64,000 nt of DNA from CAYTZH01 sp964442285. Lineage in GTDB: Bacteria; Myxococcota_A; UBA9160; JAFDET01. Position numbers and translations under genes: made by a program. The first letter of the stretch is position 1. Each line of letters begins with the position of its first letter. Location: contig CAYTZH010000025.1 of assembly GCA_964442285.1 (NCBI GenBank), forward strand, positions 4,735 to 68,734, read 5' to 3'. Under the pieces are notes generated by a model. The model had not been told where the DNA came from. It saw only the letters and a program-made list of their open reading frames with translations, and ran no database searches. Positions 15,824-24,618 of this stretch are shown here, in pieces.

Positions 15824-17251
15824 GTGAGTGCGCCCATCGGAGGAAACGGGGACGACCGGCCGAGCTTCTCGTTCGGCGGGCTCGCCACCGGTCTCGACAC
15901 CAGCGCCCTGGTGGACGCGCTCTTGGCCGTCGAGCGCCGCCCCCTCGACCTCATCGAGGCCCGCAAGGCCGACCTGGAGCAGCGCCGCTCGCTCTTCCAG
16001 GACTTCAACAACCTGGTCAAGACCCTGAAGGACGCCCTCGCGGCGGTGGACAACCGCTCGGGCACCCTGGCCGGCGAGTCCCTGGACGAGGAGCTGCTCT
16101 CCTACCTGGCCAGCTCCGAGGACGAGTCGGTGGTGCGGGCCGACGCCGACGGCAACGCCACGCCGGGCTCCTTCTCGGTCGAGGTGACGGCGCTCGCCAG
16201 CGCGGGTCGGCAGGTGACGACCGGATACGCCGATCGCGACGCCACCGCCGTGCTCAGCTCCGGCGAAACTCTGACCATCGACTACGGCGGGACGGATTCG
16301 ATCGACATCACCGCGACGTCGGACGTGACCCTCGACCAGCTCCGGGACGCCATCAACAGCGACGCGAACAACGGAGGGGCGGTCACCGCCACGATCGTCG
16401 ACACCGGCGACGCCGCGACGCCCTACCGGCTCGTGATCGCCGGCACCGAGACCGGCATCGACAACGACCTGACCCTGGGTGGCACCAACTCGATCACCTA
16501 CGACGCCACCGCCTCCGAAGCGGCGTCGGACGCGAGTTTCACGGCCTTCGGACTCGACTTCACTCGGAGCGCGAACGAGGTCTCGGACGCGATTCCGGGC
16601 GTGAGCCTGCGCCTGGTCGACCTCGGAACGACGACCGTGAACGTGAGCCGTGACGACTCGGCCATCGCCGGAAAGCTGCAGGAGGTGGCCGACGCGGTGA
16701 ACGCCGTCCGCGACTTCGTCGACCGCCAGAGCACCGTGGACGCGGAGACCCAGCGCGGCGGTCCGCTCTCGGGGGATCCCACCCTCCGCGCGGCGGAGCG
16801 GCTCATCGTGGACGGTCTGGTGCGCACGACCAGCTCGGATCCGCCGCTGCCCAGCAACAGCTTCTTCTCGCTCTCGGACCTGGGCCTGCGCTTCGACGAC
16901 AGCGGGCGGCTGCAGGTGGATCAGACGGTCATGACCGAGGCGCTCGACGAGGACACCGCCTCGTTCCTCGAGGTGCTCTCGGAGTACGACGAGTCCGACC
17001 CGAACAACCCGATCTACGGCATCTTCAGCTACCTGGGGGAACGCCTCGGCCCCGTGGTCCAGAGCGGCGACGGGACGCTGGCACTCCGCGACGACGCCCT
17101 CGACCGCCAGATCCGCGAGCTGGACGACCGCATCGCCCGGTTCGAAGACCGTCTCGAGGCTCGAGAGACCCTGCTCACCGCGCAGTTCACCCAGCTAGAG
17201 CTGCTGGTCACCAGCCTGCAGTCCCAGTCGCAGTTCCTCTCGTCCCTCTGA
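15824..17251 (+). CDS. fliD: FliD, filament cap protein
   Basis: This 475-aa protein opens with FGGLATGLDTSALVDALLAV and ERRPLDLIEARKADLEQRRS, the FliD N-terminal signature. It has the middle GETLTIDYGGTDSIDI and VTLDQLRDAINSDANNGGAV cap-domain strands, and a C-terminal coiled coil (LDRQIRELDDRIARFEDRLE) ending QFTQLELLVTSLQSQSQFL. FliD caps the growing filament and folds exported flagellin. The start is GTG 15824 after GGAG. fliS follows 7 bp later. Confidence 0.94.
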   Translation: MSAPIGGNGDDRPSFSFGGLATGLDTSALVDALLAVERRPLDLIEARKADLEQRRSLFQDFNNLVKTLKDALAAVDNRSGTLAGESLDEELLSYLASSEDESVVRADADGNATPGSFSVEVTALASAGRQVTTGYADRDATAVLSSGETLTIDYGGTDSIDITATSDVTLDQLRDAINSDANNGGAVTATIVDTGDAATPYRLVIAGTETGIDNDLTLGGTNSITYDATASEAASDASFTAFGLDFTRSANEVSDAIPGVSLRLVDLGTTTVNVSRDDSAIAGKLQEVADAVNAVRDFVDRQSTVDAETQRGGPLSGDPTLRAAERLIVDGLVRTTSSDPPLPSNSFFSLSDLGLRFDDSGRLQVDQTVMTEALDEDTASFLEVLSEYDESDPNNPIYGIFSYLGERLGPVVQSGDGTLALRDDALDRQIRELDDRIARFEDRLEARETLLTAQFTQLELLVTSLQSQSQFLSSL

Positions 17252-17258
17252 GGCAGCC

Positions 17259-17642
17259 ATGGTCCATCCCTACCAGCAGATCGAGATCACCACCGCCTCT
17301 CCCGAGATGCTCGTGGTGAAGATGTACGAGGGCGCGATCCGGTTCGCGCGACGCGCGGCGGACCACCACCGCAGCGGGGAGATCAAGGCCCGGGGCCAGG
17401 CGCTCTCCCGCGCGCTGGCGATCGTCTCCGAGCTGGAGCACGCCCTCGACTTCGAGCAGGGCGGGGAGGTCGCCCGCAACCTGCAGTCGCTCTACCAGTT
17501 CGTGAACCAGCGCCTGGTCGACGCCAACCTGCAGGGTGACCCCAAGCCCATCGAGGAGGCCGTCGCCATCCTCGACCGGCTGCTGGGCGCCTGGCAGGAG
17601 ATCGCCAAGGGGGCCGCGGGCCCCACGGCGGTGCGGCGATGA
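17259..17642 (+). CDS. fliS: FliS, flagellin export chaperone
   Basis: This 127-aa helical protein has HPYQQIEITTASPEMLVVKM, YEGAIRFARRAADHH and LYQFVNQRLVDANLQGDPK, the standard FliS pattern. It binds the C-terminus of flagellin in the cytoplasm and prevents premature polymerisation. It follows fliD in the usual fliD-fliS order, and the stop overlaps the next start by 4 bp. The C-terminal AAGPTAVRR tail is short and typical. Confidence 0.93.
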   Translation: MVHPYQQIEITTASPEMLVVKMYEGAIRFARRAADHHRSGEIKARGQALSRALAIVSELEHALDFEQGGEVARNLQSLYQFVNQRLVDANLQGDPKPIEEAVAILDRLLGAWQEIAKGAAGPTAVRR

Positions 17643-17998
17643 GCGCGCGCTGCCGGCAGGCCCAGGCGCTGTTGGAAGCCGGCGCCGCGCTGGCCGCCGC
17701 CCTGGAGGCGCCCGCGACCGACGCGCTCGCGGCGGCCACCGACGCGCTCGCAGCGGCGACCGCACGCTACGAGGCGGCCTTCACGGCCGTGGCGGCGCAG
17801 CCCGATCCGGGGGGCGACCCCCGGGCCCGCGCGGTCCTGCGCCAGGTCGCCGAACGCCACCGCGCCCTGCTGGGCGCCGCGCGGGCCGAGCGGGGGCGGG
17901 TGCGCAGCGAGCTCGACGCGCTGGCGGCGGCCCGCCGCGGGGCCCGGGCCCTGGGGCCGCGGGTCGAGCCGTCGCAGTACGTGAGCGCGCGGGCCTGA
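17639..17998 (+). CDS. Unknown helical protein in the fliT position
   Basis: This 119-aa Ala/Arg-rich helical protein is translationally coupled to fliS (4-bp overlap). fliT, the FliD chaperone, often sits here and is of similar size and all-helical, but no FliT motif can be read. An in-frame 21-bp direct repeat (17714-17734 and 17735-17755) duplicates ATDALAA. The C-terminus is VEPSQYVSARA. A FliT-like chaperone role is inference from position alone. Confidence 0.6.
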   Translation: MSARCRQAQALLEAGAALAAALEAPATDALAAATDALAAATARYEAAFTAVAAQPDPGGDPRARAVLRQVAERHRALLGAARAERGRVRSELDALAAARRGARALGPRVEPSQYVSARA

Positions 17999-18021
17999 GC
18001 CGGCAGGAACCGCCCGCCCCC

Positions 18022-18036
18022 CGTTCAAGTCGAAAC
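18022..18036 (-). promoter_or_regulatory. Predicted enhancer site upstream of the pseB-maf unit
   Basis: On the minus strand GTTTCGACTTGAACG matches 12 of 15 positions of the local consensus GTTTCGAYCTGAAAC. Its centre is about 93 bp upstream of the predicted sigma-54 start. Confidence 0.55.
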
Positions 18037-18095
18037 GCCGCATTGCCAGGCGGGCCCCTTCGCGACGTCTCGCGGCCCCTCGGGCCTCTCCGTGC

Positions 18096-18111
18096 TGGCA
18101 CCGATCTTGCT
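18096..18111 (+). promoter_or_regulatory. Sigma-54 promoter of the dehydratase-GH57-Maf unit
   Basis: TGGCACCGATCTTGCT fits the sigma-54 consensus at all core positions. The start is predicted near 18122, 45 nt before the ATG, with GGAGGAG as ribosome site. This ties flagellin glycosylation genes to the flagellar regulon. Confidence 0.85.
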
Positions 18112-18166
18112 CTCCCTCCGAAAGGGGGCGGCGCCGTGCGTCGCGCATCCCCCGCGGAGGAGAACC

Positions 18167-19180
18167 ATGAATCCCCGTCCTGCCCAGATCCTGCTGACCG
18201 GTGGCACCGGCTCTTTCGGCCATCGCTTCGTCCGCCGGGTGTTCGAGCGCTGGCCCCGCTGCAAGGTGCGCGTCTACAGCCGCGACGAGCTCAAGCAGGT
18301 GGAGATGGCGCGGCAGTTCGATCACGACCGCCGGCTGCGCTTCTTCATCGGGGACGTCCGCGACCGCGAGCGGCTCGCCCGGGCCATGTACGGCATCGAC
18401 CTGGTGGTGCACGCCGCCGCCATGAAGCAGGTGCCGGTCTGCGAGTACAACCCCGCGGAGGCGGTCAAGACCAACATCGAAGGCGCCATGAACGTGATCG
18501 ATGGTGCCATCGACGCCGGGGTGTCGCGGACCATCGCCATCTCGACGGACAAGGCCGTCAATCCGGTGAACCTCTACGGGGCCACGAAGCTCTGCGCCGA
18601 GAAGCTCTTCATCCACGGCAACGTCTACTCGGGACCGCGCGACCTGCGCTTCTCGTGCGTCCGCTACGGAAACGTGGTCGGCAGCCGCGGCAGCGTGGTG
18701 CCGCTCTTCCGGCGCCAGGCGCGGGAGGGCGTCCTCACCATCACCGACCGGCGCATGACCCGGTTCTGGATCTCCCTCGACCAGGCGGTGGAGCTGGTCC
18801 TGCACGCGGTCGAGTGCATGCGCGGCCGCGAGATCTTCGTCCCGCGGATCCCGAGCATGCGGGTGACCGACCTGGCGCGGGCGATCGCGCCGGCGGCGGT
18901 CCTGCGGGAGATCGGCATCCGTGCGGGCGAGAAGCTGCACGAGATCCTGCTCACCCCGGAAGAGGCCCGGAAAGCCCGCTCCTACCAGGGCCACTTCGTG
19001 ATCGGCGGGCGCCCGGACCAGGACGACATCGGCGAGCCCGTGCCCGAGGGCTTCTGCTACGCGAGCGACACCAACACCGACTGGCTGACCGTGGAGCGCC
19101 TGGCCGAGCTGGTGGGCGAGCGGACGCCCTCACGCCCGCGCTCGCGGGCGCCGCTGCGCGAGGAAGCCGCCCGGATCTAG
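18167..19180 (+). CDS. pseB: UDP-GlcNAc 4,6-dehydratase (inverting), PseB/FlaA1-like
   Basis: This 337-aa extended SDR has the NAD-binding TGGTGSFGHRFV near residue 11, HAAAMKQVPVCEYNP and STDKAVNPVNLYGATKLCAE, with the Met/Lys-containing active site typical of PseB-type inverting dehydratases. The enzyme would convert UDP-GlcNAc to a 4-keto-6-deoxy sugar, the first step to pseudaminic-type nonulosonic acids used on flagellins. It heads a sigma-54 unit with a GH57 protein and Maf. No PseC-like aminotransferase is in the window. A capsule or O-antigen dehydratase of the same family is an alternative. Confidence 0.82.
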   Translation: MNPRPAQILLTGGTGSFGHRFVRRVFERWPRCKVRVYSRDELKQVEMARQFDHDRRLRFFIGDVRDRERLARAMYGIDLVVHAAAMKQVPVCEYNPAEAVKTNIEGAMNVIDGAIDAGVSRTIAISTDKAVNPVNLYGATKLCAEKLFIHGNVYSGPRDLRFSCVRYGNVVGSRGSVVPLFRRQAREGVLTITDRRMTRFWISLDQAVELVLHAVECMRGREIFVPRIPSMRVTDLARAIAPAAVLREIGIRAGEKLHEILLTPEEARKARSYQGHFVIGGRPDQDDIGEPVPEGFCYASDTNTDWLTVERLAELVGERTPSRPRSRAPLREEAARI

Positions 19181-19182
19181 GT

Positions 19183-21483
19183 ATGCCGCGACTCCGGCTC
19201 TTCACCGTCTTCCACGGCAACCTGGACTTCTCGGCGGTGCCCCGGGCCGACCTGCCGCGGGTGATCGAGCGCGACTACTGGCCGCTCCTGGGCCTCGCCG
19301 AGTCGAGCCGTCTGCCCCTGGGCCTGGAGATGCCCGCCCGCACCCTGGCGCGCCTGGCCGACGAGGACCCGGAATGGGTGAAAACCTTCCGGGCGCTCGC
19401 GGAGCGCGGTCTCGTCGAGCTGGTGGGCTCGGGCTGGGCACAGGTGATCGGGCCGCTGGTCCCGGCGGACGTCAATCGCGACAACCTCGTCTTCGGGCTC
19501 GACGCCTACCGGGAGTTCCTCGGTCAGGAGCCCAGCACCTGGTTCGTCAACGAGCAGACCTTCTCCCGCGGCATGGCCCGTCACTACCAGGAGCTGGGCG
19601 CTCGGGCGCTGATCATGGAGTGGAACAACCCCGCGACCCTGCGCCCGGCGGTGCGGGCGCGACGCCACCGCACCGCCTCGGTCGACTGCGGAGACGGCGG
19701 CGGCCTGCCGCTGCTGTGGAACGACTCGGTCCTGTTCCAGAAGCTGCAGCGGGTCGCCCACGGCGAGACGCCCGTCCACGACTACCTGGACGCCGTCGCG
19801 TGCGCCAGTGCGCCGGATGAGGAGCGCCTGCTGTGCGCCTATGGCGGCGACCTCGAGATCTTCGACTACCGCCCCGGCCGACCCGCGCCGATGCGCGCGG
19901 AGGCCGGCGAGGAGATGGCCCGGCTCTGCGCCTCGCTGCGGGCGTTGGGGGCCGACGCGCGCTTCGAGTTCCGCCTGCCTCGGGACGCGGCCGAGGGCTA
20001 CGCCCCGGGTCCCGTCCTCGACCTGGTGAGCGAGGCCGAGCCGCTGCCGTGCAAGAAGCAGCCCCGCTACAACCCCACCCGCTGGGCCGTGTCGGGTCGG
20101 GGGGGGCTCGGCATGAACACGCGCTGCTTCGCCCTGCGCCAGCTTCGGGAGGCCGCCGCCGTGCTCGCGCCGGAGCCCGCGCGGCAGGAGAGCCGCCGTC
20201 GGGCCCTGGTCCAGCTGTGGGGAAGCGACTTCCGCACCCGCGCCACCGAGGAGAAGGTGGAGCGCTTCCGCGACGCCATGGGTGCCGAGACCACCGACCT
20301 GCACCGCCGCCTCGAGGCGGTCGTGGGCTTCGACGCCGCGCGCGAGGACGTGGTGCTCGTCAATCCCTCCGACGAGCCCTGGTCGGGCGACCCGGTGGAG
20401 ATCCCGATCCGCATGGCACCGGGCCGCATGGTGCGGGCCGCGGTCGTGGCGGATCCGCCGTCGGCGCTCCCGCCCGACCGTCACCAGGTCGAGATCCACA
20501 CCCGCTACCGCGACGGCAGCATCCGCTCGGGCAGTCTCGTGCTCGAGCCCGAGCTGGGCTCCCGTGAACGCATCTCGCTGCGCTTCGCGGCGGGCGGTCC
20601 GGAGCCGGCCGCACCCGGGGACGACACGGAGCTGCGCACCGCGCGCGTGGAGGCCGGGTTCTGGAACCATCGGGGGGGCGCCCTGGCCTGGCTTCGCTTC
20701 CCGGAGCTGGGCGGTGTGCCGCTGGTGGGCACGGTGCCCCACGGCAGCTTCGACGACGTCGCCTACACCCCCGACTTCTACTCCGGCCACCTGGTGGCGG
20801 TCACCGAGAGCGGGGCGAAGGTGACCGATCTCTCCCCAGCCCATGGCGAGGTGCTCGACCCCGGACCGGTGCGCGTCACCCGGAGATTCCGGGTGCGGAC
20901 GAGTCTCGGCGAGTGGACCAAGTACTACCGGGTCTACCACCACCACCCGCGCCTCGACGTGGTCCACGCGCTGCGCTTCGACGAGGCGCGCCTGGCCACC
21001 CTGCGACTCGGGGTCCTGACCGCGCTGCCCGACGCCTTCGAGCGCGCGGCGCTGCGCTTCGAGACGGTCAACGGCGGGACGGCGGTCGAGCACTTCCCGC
21101 TGGGTCCGGGGGCCCGGGTGCGCCACACCGAGCCCGTCTCCCTGGGCGTCTCCGCGCGCTCGTGTCTCGGCGCGACCGAGGGCTGGGTCTCCTTCGGCGA
21201 CGCGCGCCGGGGTGTGGCGGTGATCGGGGACCGCGCCCAGGCCGCGGTGGTGCCGCTCGTGGAGTTCGCCGAGGTCGACGAACGCTTCTTCCTCCGCGTG
21301 CTGCACTCGGCGGCCGAGACCGACGAGACCCGGGTGGCCTTCGTGCGCGGCTTCCACCGATTCGGCTTCGCGCTGGTGGGCCATCCGGCCGAGCTGGACG
21401 GCGTGCGTCGCACCGCGCGCTGCATCGAACGCGGTCTCGTGTACCGCACGGAGTCAGACGTCGGTGTCGCCCGAGGCGTTTAG
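19183..21483 (+). CDS. Glycoside hydrolase family 57-like protein
   Basis: This 766-aa protein has no signal peptide. Its N-terminal half carries GH57 motifs in order: FHGNLDFS (His11), LVGSGWAQ, STWFVNEQTFS with Glu124 in the nucleophile position, and YGGDLEIFDYR with Asp223 in the acid/base position. The C-terminal half is beta-rich, like the accessory domain of GH57/GH38 enzymes. Such enzymes cleave or rearrange alpha-glucans or related glycosides. Its place between the dehydratase and Maf (20-bp overlap) suggests a role in the flagellar glycan. The substrate is unknown. Confidence 0.75.
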   Translation: MPRLRLFTVFHGNLDFSAVPRADLPRVIERDYWPLLGLAESSRLPLGLEMPARTLARLADEDPEWVKTFRALAERGLVELVGSGWAQVIGPLVPADVNRDNLVFGLDAYREFLGQEPSTWFVNEQTFSRGMARHYQELGARALIMEWNNPATLRPAVRARRHRTASVDCGDGGGLPLLWNDSVLFQKLQRVAHGETPVHDYLDAVACASAPDEERLLCAYGGDLEIFDYRPGRPAPMRAEAGEEMARLCASLRALGADARFEFRLPRDAAEGYAPGPVLDLVSEAEPLPCKKQPRYNPTRWAVSGRGGLGMNTRCFALRQLREAAAVLAPEPARQESRRRALVQLWGSDFRTRATEEKVERFRDAMGAETTDLHRRLEAVVGFDAAREDVVLVNPSDEPWSGDPVEIPIRMAPGRMVRAAVVADPPSALPPDRHQVEIHTRYRDGSIRSGSLVLEPELGSRERISLRFAAGGPEPAAPGDDTELRTARVEAGFWNHRGGALAWLRFPELGGVPLVGTVPHGSFDDVAYTPDFYSGHLVAVTESGAKVTDLSPAHGEVLDPGPVRVTRRFRVRTSLGEWTKYYRVYHHHPRLDVVHALRFDEARLATLRLGVLTALPDAFERAALRFETVNGGTAVEHFPLGPGARVRHTEPVSLGVSARSCLGATEGWVSFGDARRGVAVIGDRAQAAVVPLVEFAEVDERFFLRVLHSAAETDETRVAFVRGFHRFGFALVGHPAELDGVRRTARCIERGLVYRTESDVGVARGV

Positions 21484-23341
21484 GCGCAACCTCGCCACCC
21501 TCCGCCACCGCAACCGGAGGCTCGCCGAGTTGCTCGAGGCGGCCGGAACCGCGGGCGTCGAAGTGGTGGAGGGGCCGCGCGGCGCCCGCACGCTGCGCTG
21601 CGACGGGGTCCTGCTGGCCTCTGCCTACGATCCGGTGGCCGAGGGCGAGCGGCTCGGCGCCGAGATGGCCGAGCCGCCCACCGATCTCCTCGTCTGCATC
21701 GGCTTCGCCACCGGCCACCACCTGGAGGTCTTCCGCGCCCGCAATCCCTGTCCGCTGGTGGTCTTCGAGCCCTCGCCCTCGAGGCTCGGGGCGGCCCTCT
21801 CCCTGCGCCCGGGGCTCACCCTGCTGGGCCGCGAGGACGTGCGCATCACCACCGATCTCGACGAGCTGCGGCTGCTGGTGTCGGCGCTCTACGTGCCCGG
21901 GCTCCGGATGCGCGTCCACGTGCACCCCACCGCCTATCGGTTGGACCCGCGGGCGGTGGCCGACGCGGTGGACGCGGTCGGCCGCACCAAGGACGCCTCG
22001 GACATCCAGGGCGCGACCCGCGTGCGGATGTCCGAGCGCTGGGCGCGGATGACCGCCGACAACCTGGGCTCGCTGCTCGCGTCGCCGGGGATCGGGGGGC
22101 TCGCCTGCGCCTTCGCGGGTCGTCCGGCCGTGGTGGCGGCCGCGGGGCCGTCCCTGGACAAGCAGCTGCCCGCGCTCGCCGCCGCCCGCGATCGGGTCCT
22201 GGTGCTGGCGATCGGCCAGACCCTCGGCGCGTTGCGGCGCGCCGGCATCGAGCCCGACCTGGTGCACATGGTGGAGGCGCGTCCGGTCGCCCATCAGCTG
22301 GAGAAGGCCGGCGACGTCTCCAACGTCACGCTGGTGGTCCCGCCGAACATCCATCCGGACGTGCTCGAGGTGCCGGTACGCGCCCGCTTCATCGGCTACC
22401 AGGCCGCCAACCCCTTCGGACGCTGGGTGGGCGGCGCTCTCGGCGAACGCCACTTCCTGGCCAGCGGCGGCACGGTCGCCGCCTGCGCCGTCTACCTGGC
22501 CGCCTTCCTGGGCGCCAACCCGGTGATGCTGATCGGGCAGGACCTCGCCTTCACGGGGGGCCGTGTCTACGCCTCCGGCTCGAGCTACGCCGGCATCGAC
22601 GTGAAGATGGAGGACGGGCGCTTCTCCTACAGGAACATCGAGATCAAGAACCACCTCTTCGGCGACGTCATCAACGAGGGCACCTACCGCACCCGCCGGG
22701 TGGTCTGGGTGGAGGGATGGGACGGCGAGAAGGTGCCCACCTCCGGGACGTACGCCTCCTTCCGGGAGCACTACCGCGACATGGCCGCCAGGTTCGCGAG
22801 CGACGGTGTCCGCCTGATCAACTGCACCGAGGGGGGCGCCCACCTCCCGGGCCTGGAGCACCTCCCGTTCCGCGAGGCCCTCGCCGCCTGCCCGGCCGGG
22901 TCCCTGGACGCCGGCGCCGTGCTGCACGAGGCCCACGACGCATGGACCTCGCCGGGCTCCAAGGGCCTGGCGAAGGCGCTGGCGACGGCCCGCGACCAGC
23001 TGGATCACCTCGAGCAGGCGTCGCGGCGCGGGCTCGAGCGGGCCGAGGCGGCGCCGGCGGCCCTGCGCCGCGCCCGCTCGCCCCAGGAGAAGATCCGGGT
23101 CCTCCGCGGCCTGGGAAAGATCGAGAAGCGCGTGAGCCGCAGCCTGGAGCGACTTCCCTGGCTCGACTCCATGGTGCAGCGCGAGATCCTCGCGGTGGCG
23201 GCGCGAGCGCGCCGCAGCGATCGGGAGGCCGCCGACCCCGAGGTCTCGGTGCGGGCCGCACGGGACCTGTTCGCCGCGACCGCGGCGGCGGTCGAGGCCG
23301 GCCAGGGACTCCTGGACGCCTTCGAGGAGGCCCTGGGCTAG
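21464..23341 (+). CDS. maf: Maf-type motility-associated flagellin glycosyltransferase
   Basis: This 625-aa protein matches the Maf family (DUF115 core). It has an N-terminal region with LLVCIGFATGHHLEVF, the central VVAAAGPSLDKQLPALAAA nucleotide-binding segment, ARFIGYQAANPFGRWVGGAL, and PVMLIGQDLAFTGGRVYASG. Maf proteins transfer nonulosonic acids to Ser/Thr of flagellin in the cytoplasm before export. The start is GTG, overlapping the GH57 end by 20 bp. The stop overlaps the convergent ATP-grasp stop. The C-terminal 150 residues are helical and Arg-rich. Confidence 0.88.
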   Translation: MSPEAFRRNLATLRHRNRRLAELLEAAGTAGVEVVEGPRGARTLRCDGVLLASAYDPVAEGERLGAEMAEPPTDLLVCIGFATGHHLEVFRARNPCPLVVFEPSPSRLGAALSLRPGLTLLGREDVRITTDLDELRLLVSALYVPGLRMRVHVHPTAYRLDPRAVADAVDAVGRTKDASDIQGATRVRMSERWARMTADNLGSLLASPGIGGLACAFAGRPAVVAAAGPSLDKQLPALAAARDRVLVLAIGQTLGALRRAGIEPDLVHMVEARPVAHQLEKAGDVSNVTLVVPPNIHPDVLEVPVRARFIGYQAANPFGRWVGGALGERHFLASGGTVAACAVYLAAFLGANPVMLIGQDLAFTGGRVYASGSSYAGIDVKMEDGRFSYRNIEIKNHLFGDVINEGTYRTRRVVWVEGWDGEKVPTSGTYASFREHYRDMAARFASDGVRLINCTEGGAHLPGLEHLPFREALAACPAGSLDAGAVLHEAHDAWTSPGSKGLAKALATARDQLDHLEQASRRGLERAEAAPAALRRARSPQEKIRVLRGLGKIEKRVSRSLERLPWLDSMVQREILAVAARARRSDREAADPEVSVRAARDLFAATAAAVEAGQGLLDAFEEALG

Positions 23342-24618
23342 CCCTCGAGCCGCGCCCCGCCCGGTCGCCGCTCGGCCGCGCGGGGTGCCGGCGCCAGGGG
23401 CGACGTCTCGATCCGGACGTCGCGGACCGCCCGCCAGGCCCGCTGGCGGGCCTCCTCGCGCGTATCGCCCGTGGTGATCACCATGCCCGCCCGGGCCGGA
23501 TGGCTGTCGGCGGGGCCCACCCGGTCGCCCGGAGCCACGTGGAGCGCGAGGTGGGCGACGCCCGGACGGGCGCGAACCTCGTCGACGCCCGCGATCCCGG
23601 TGATGCGTCCCGGCCGCGGGAAGAAGTAGCGCTGGCACACCGGACGCTCGAAGCGAGGCGCCAGCTCGGCCGGCGCCGGGCGCTCGCCCAGCGCGAGCCG
23701 CAGGGCCCCACCCAGGAAGTCCACGCCGGTGTTCAGGGGGATCTCGTGGCTGCAGAGGTAGCCGCCCGAGAGTCGCGGAGCGATCTCGATGACCCGCGGC
23801 GCGCCGCCGGAGACAACGATGTCGCCCTTGACGACGCCGTCGGTGATGTCCAGAGCCGCGGCCGCCTGCTCCACCAGGCGGCACACCGCTGCGCGCTGGC
23901 TGGGCGGGAGTGCGCTGGGCAGGTCGCCGCCGTTCTCGATCACGTGGGGCGCGAAGGCGTCGAGCAGCTCGTAGTTGCGGTCCGAGAAGCCGAGGGTGTG
24001 CACCCGCCCGTCCACCACCAGCGACTCGGTGCTGATCTGGGGGCCCTCCAGGTAGTGCTCGACCATGACCCGGCCCGAGGGCGAGTGCTTGCGGGCGAAG
24101 GCGAAGGCCCAGTCGGGGTCGACGTCGGGGAGCAGGCGCAGCACGCCGCGCGCGCCGCGGCTGTCGACCGGCTTGATCACCAGGGGCGGCTCCCGGCGCA
24201 CGAGCGCGCGCAGACGGGCCGCATCGGGAACCGGGCGGAACACCGGGACCGGGACGCCGCGGGCCGCGAAGCGCCGCTTCATGGCGAGCTTGTCCATGGC
24301 CAGCCGGGCCGAGGCGAGGGGGATGCCCGGCAGCCCCAGCGCCTCGGCCACGGCGGCGACCGTGTGGGGGACGTCCGCGGCGATGCACAGCACGCCGTCG
24401 AGGGGCCGCACGCTGCGGTGGAAGCGGCGCGCGGCGTCCACCGTGGCCCTCACGTCGTAGCTGCTGGCGAGCACCGCGTCGTGGGCGAGGGCGAATCCGG
24501 GCGCGGCCGGATCCCGGTCGCTGACCACCACGTGGAGCCCCAGGGCCCGGGCCCGTTCGATGCCCGGGACGGCCTCGACGCCGCCGCTGACGATCCAGAC
24601 GGTCCTCGTGCGTCTCAT
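23338..24618 (-). CDS. ATP-grasp ligase of the nonulosonate cluster
   Basis: This 426-aa protein has a Rossmann-like N-terminal region (WIVSGGVEAVPGIERARALG, VVVSDRDPAAPG) and an ATP-grasp domain: AMDKLAMKRRFAARGVPVPV, LVIKPVDSRGARGV, and RVIEIAPRLSGGYLCSHE with metal-binding Glu. Enzymes of this type join a carboxylate to an amine or other nucleophile via an acyl-phosphate. As last gene of the minus-strand nonulosonate operon it may add an amino-acid or acyl group to the sugar. Two further proteins with the same N-terminal pattern lie at 45687 and 47868. The substrate is not predictable. Confidence 0.78.
   Translation of the reverse strand: MRRTRTVWIVSGGVEAVPGIERARALGLHVVVSDRDPAAPGFALAHDAVLASSYDVRATVDAARRFHRSVRPLDGVLCIAADVPHTVAAVAEALGLPGIPLASARLAMDKLAMKRRFAARGVPVPVFRPVPDAARLRALVRREPPLVIKPVDSRGARGVLRLLPDVDPDWAFAFARKHSPSGRVMVEHYLEGPQISTESLVVDGRVHTLGFSDRNYELLDAFAPHVIENGGDLPSALPPSQRAAVCRLVEQAAAALDITDGVVKGDIVVSGGAPRVIEIAPRLSGGYLCSHEIPLNTGVDFLGGALRLALGERPAPAELAPRFERPVCQRYFFPRPGRITGIAGVDEVRARPGVAHLALHVAPGDRVGPADSHPARAGMVITTGDTREEARQRAWRAVRDVRIETSPLAPAPRAAERRPGGARLEG

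Noticed and set aside
13939..16065. A minus-strand open frame of about 708 codons over flagellin and fliD
   Set aside because: It covers the flagellin gene and its promoters on the opposite strand and shows no domain; only the short GNAT part in another frame is real.
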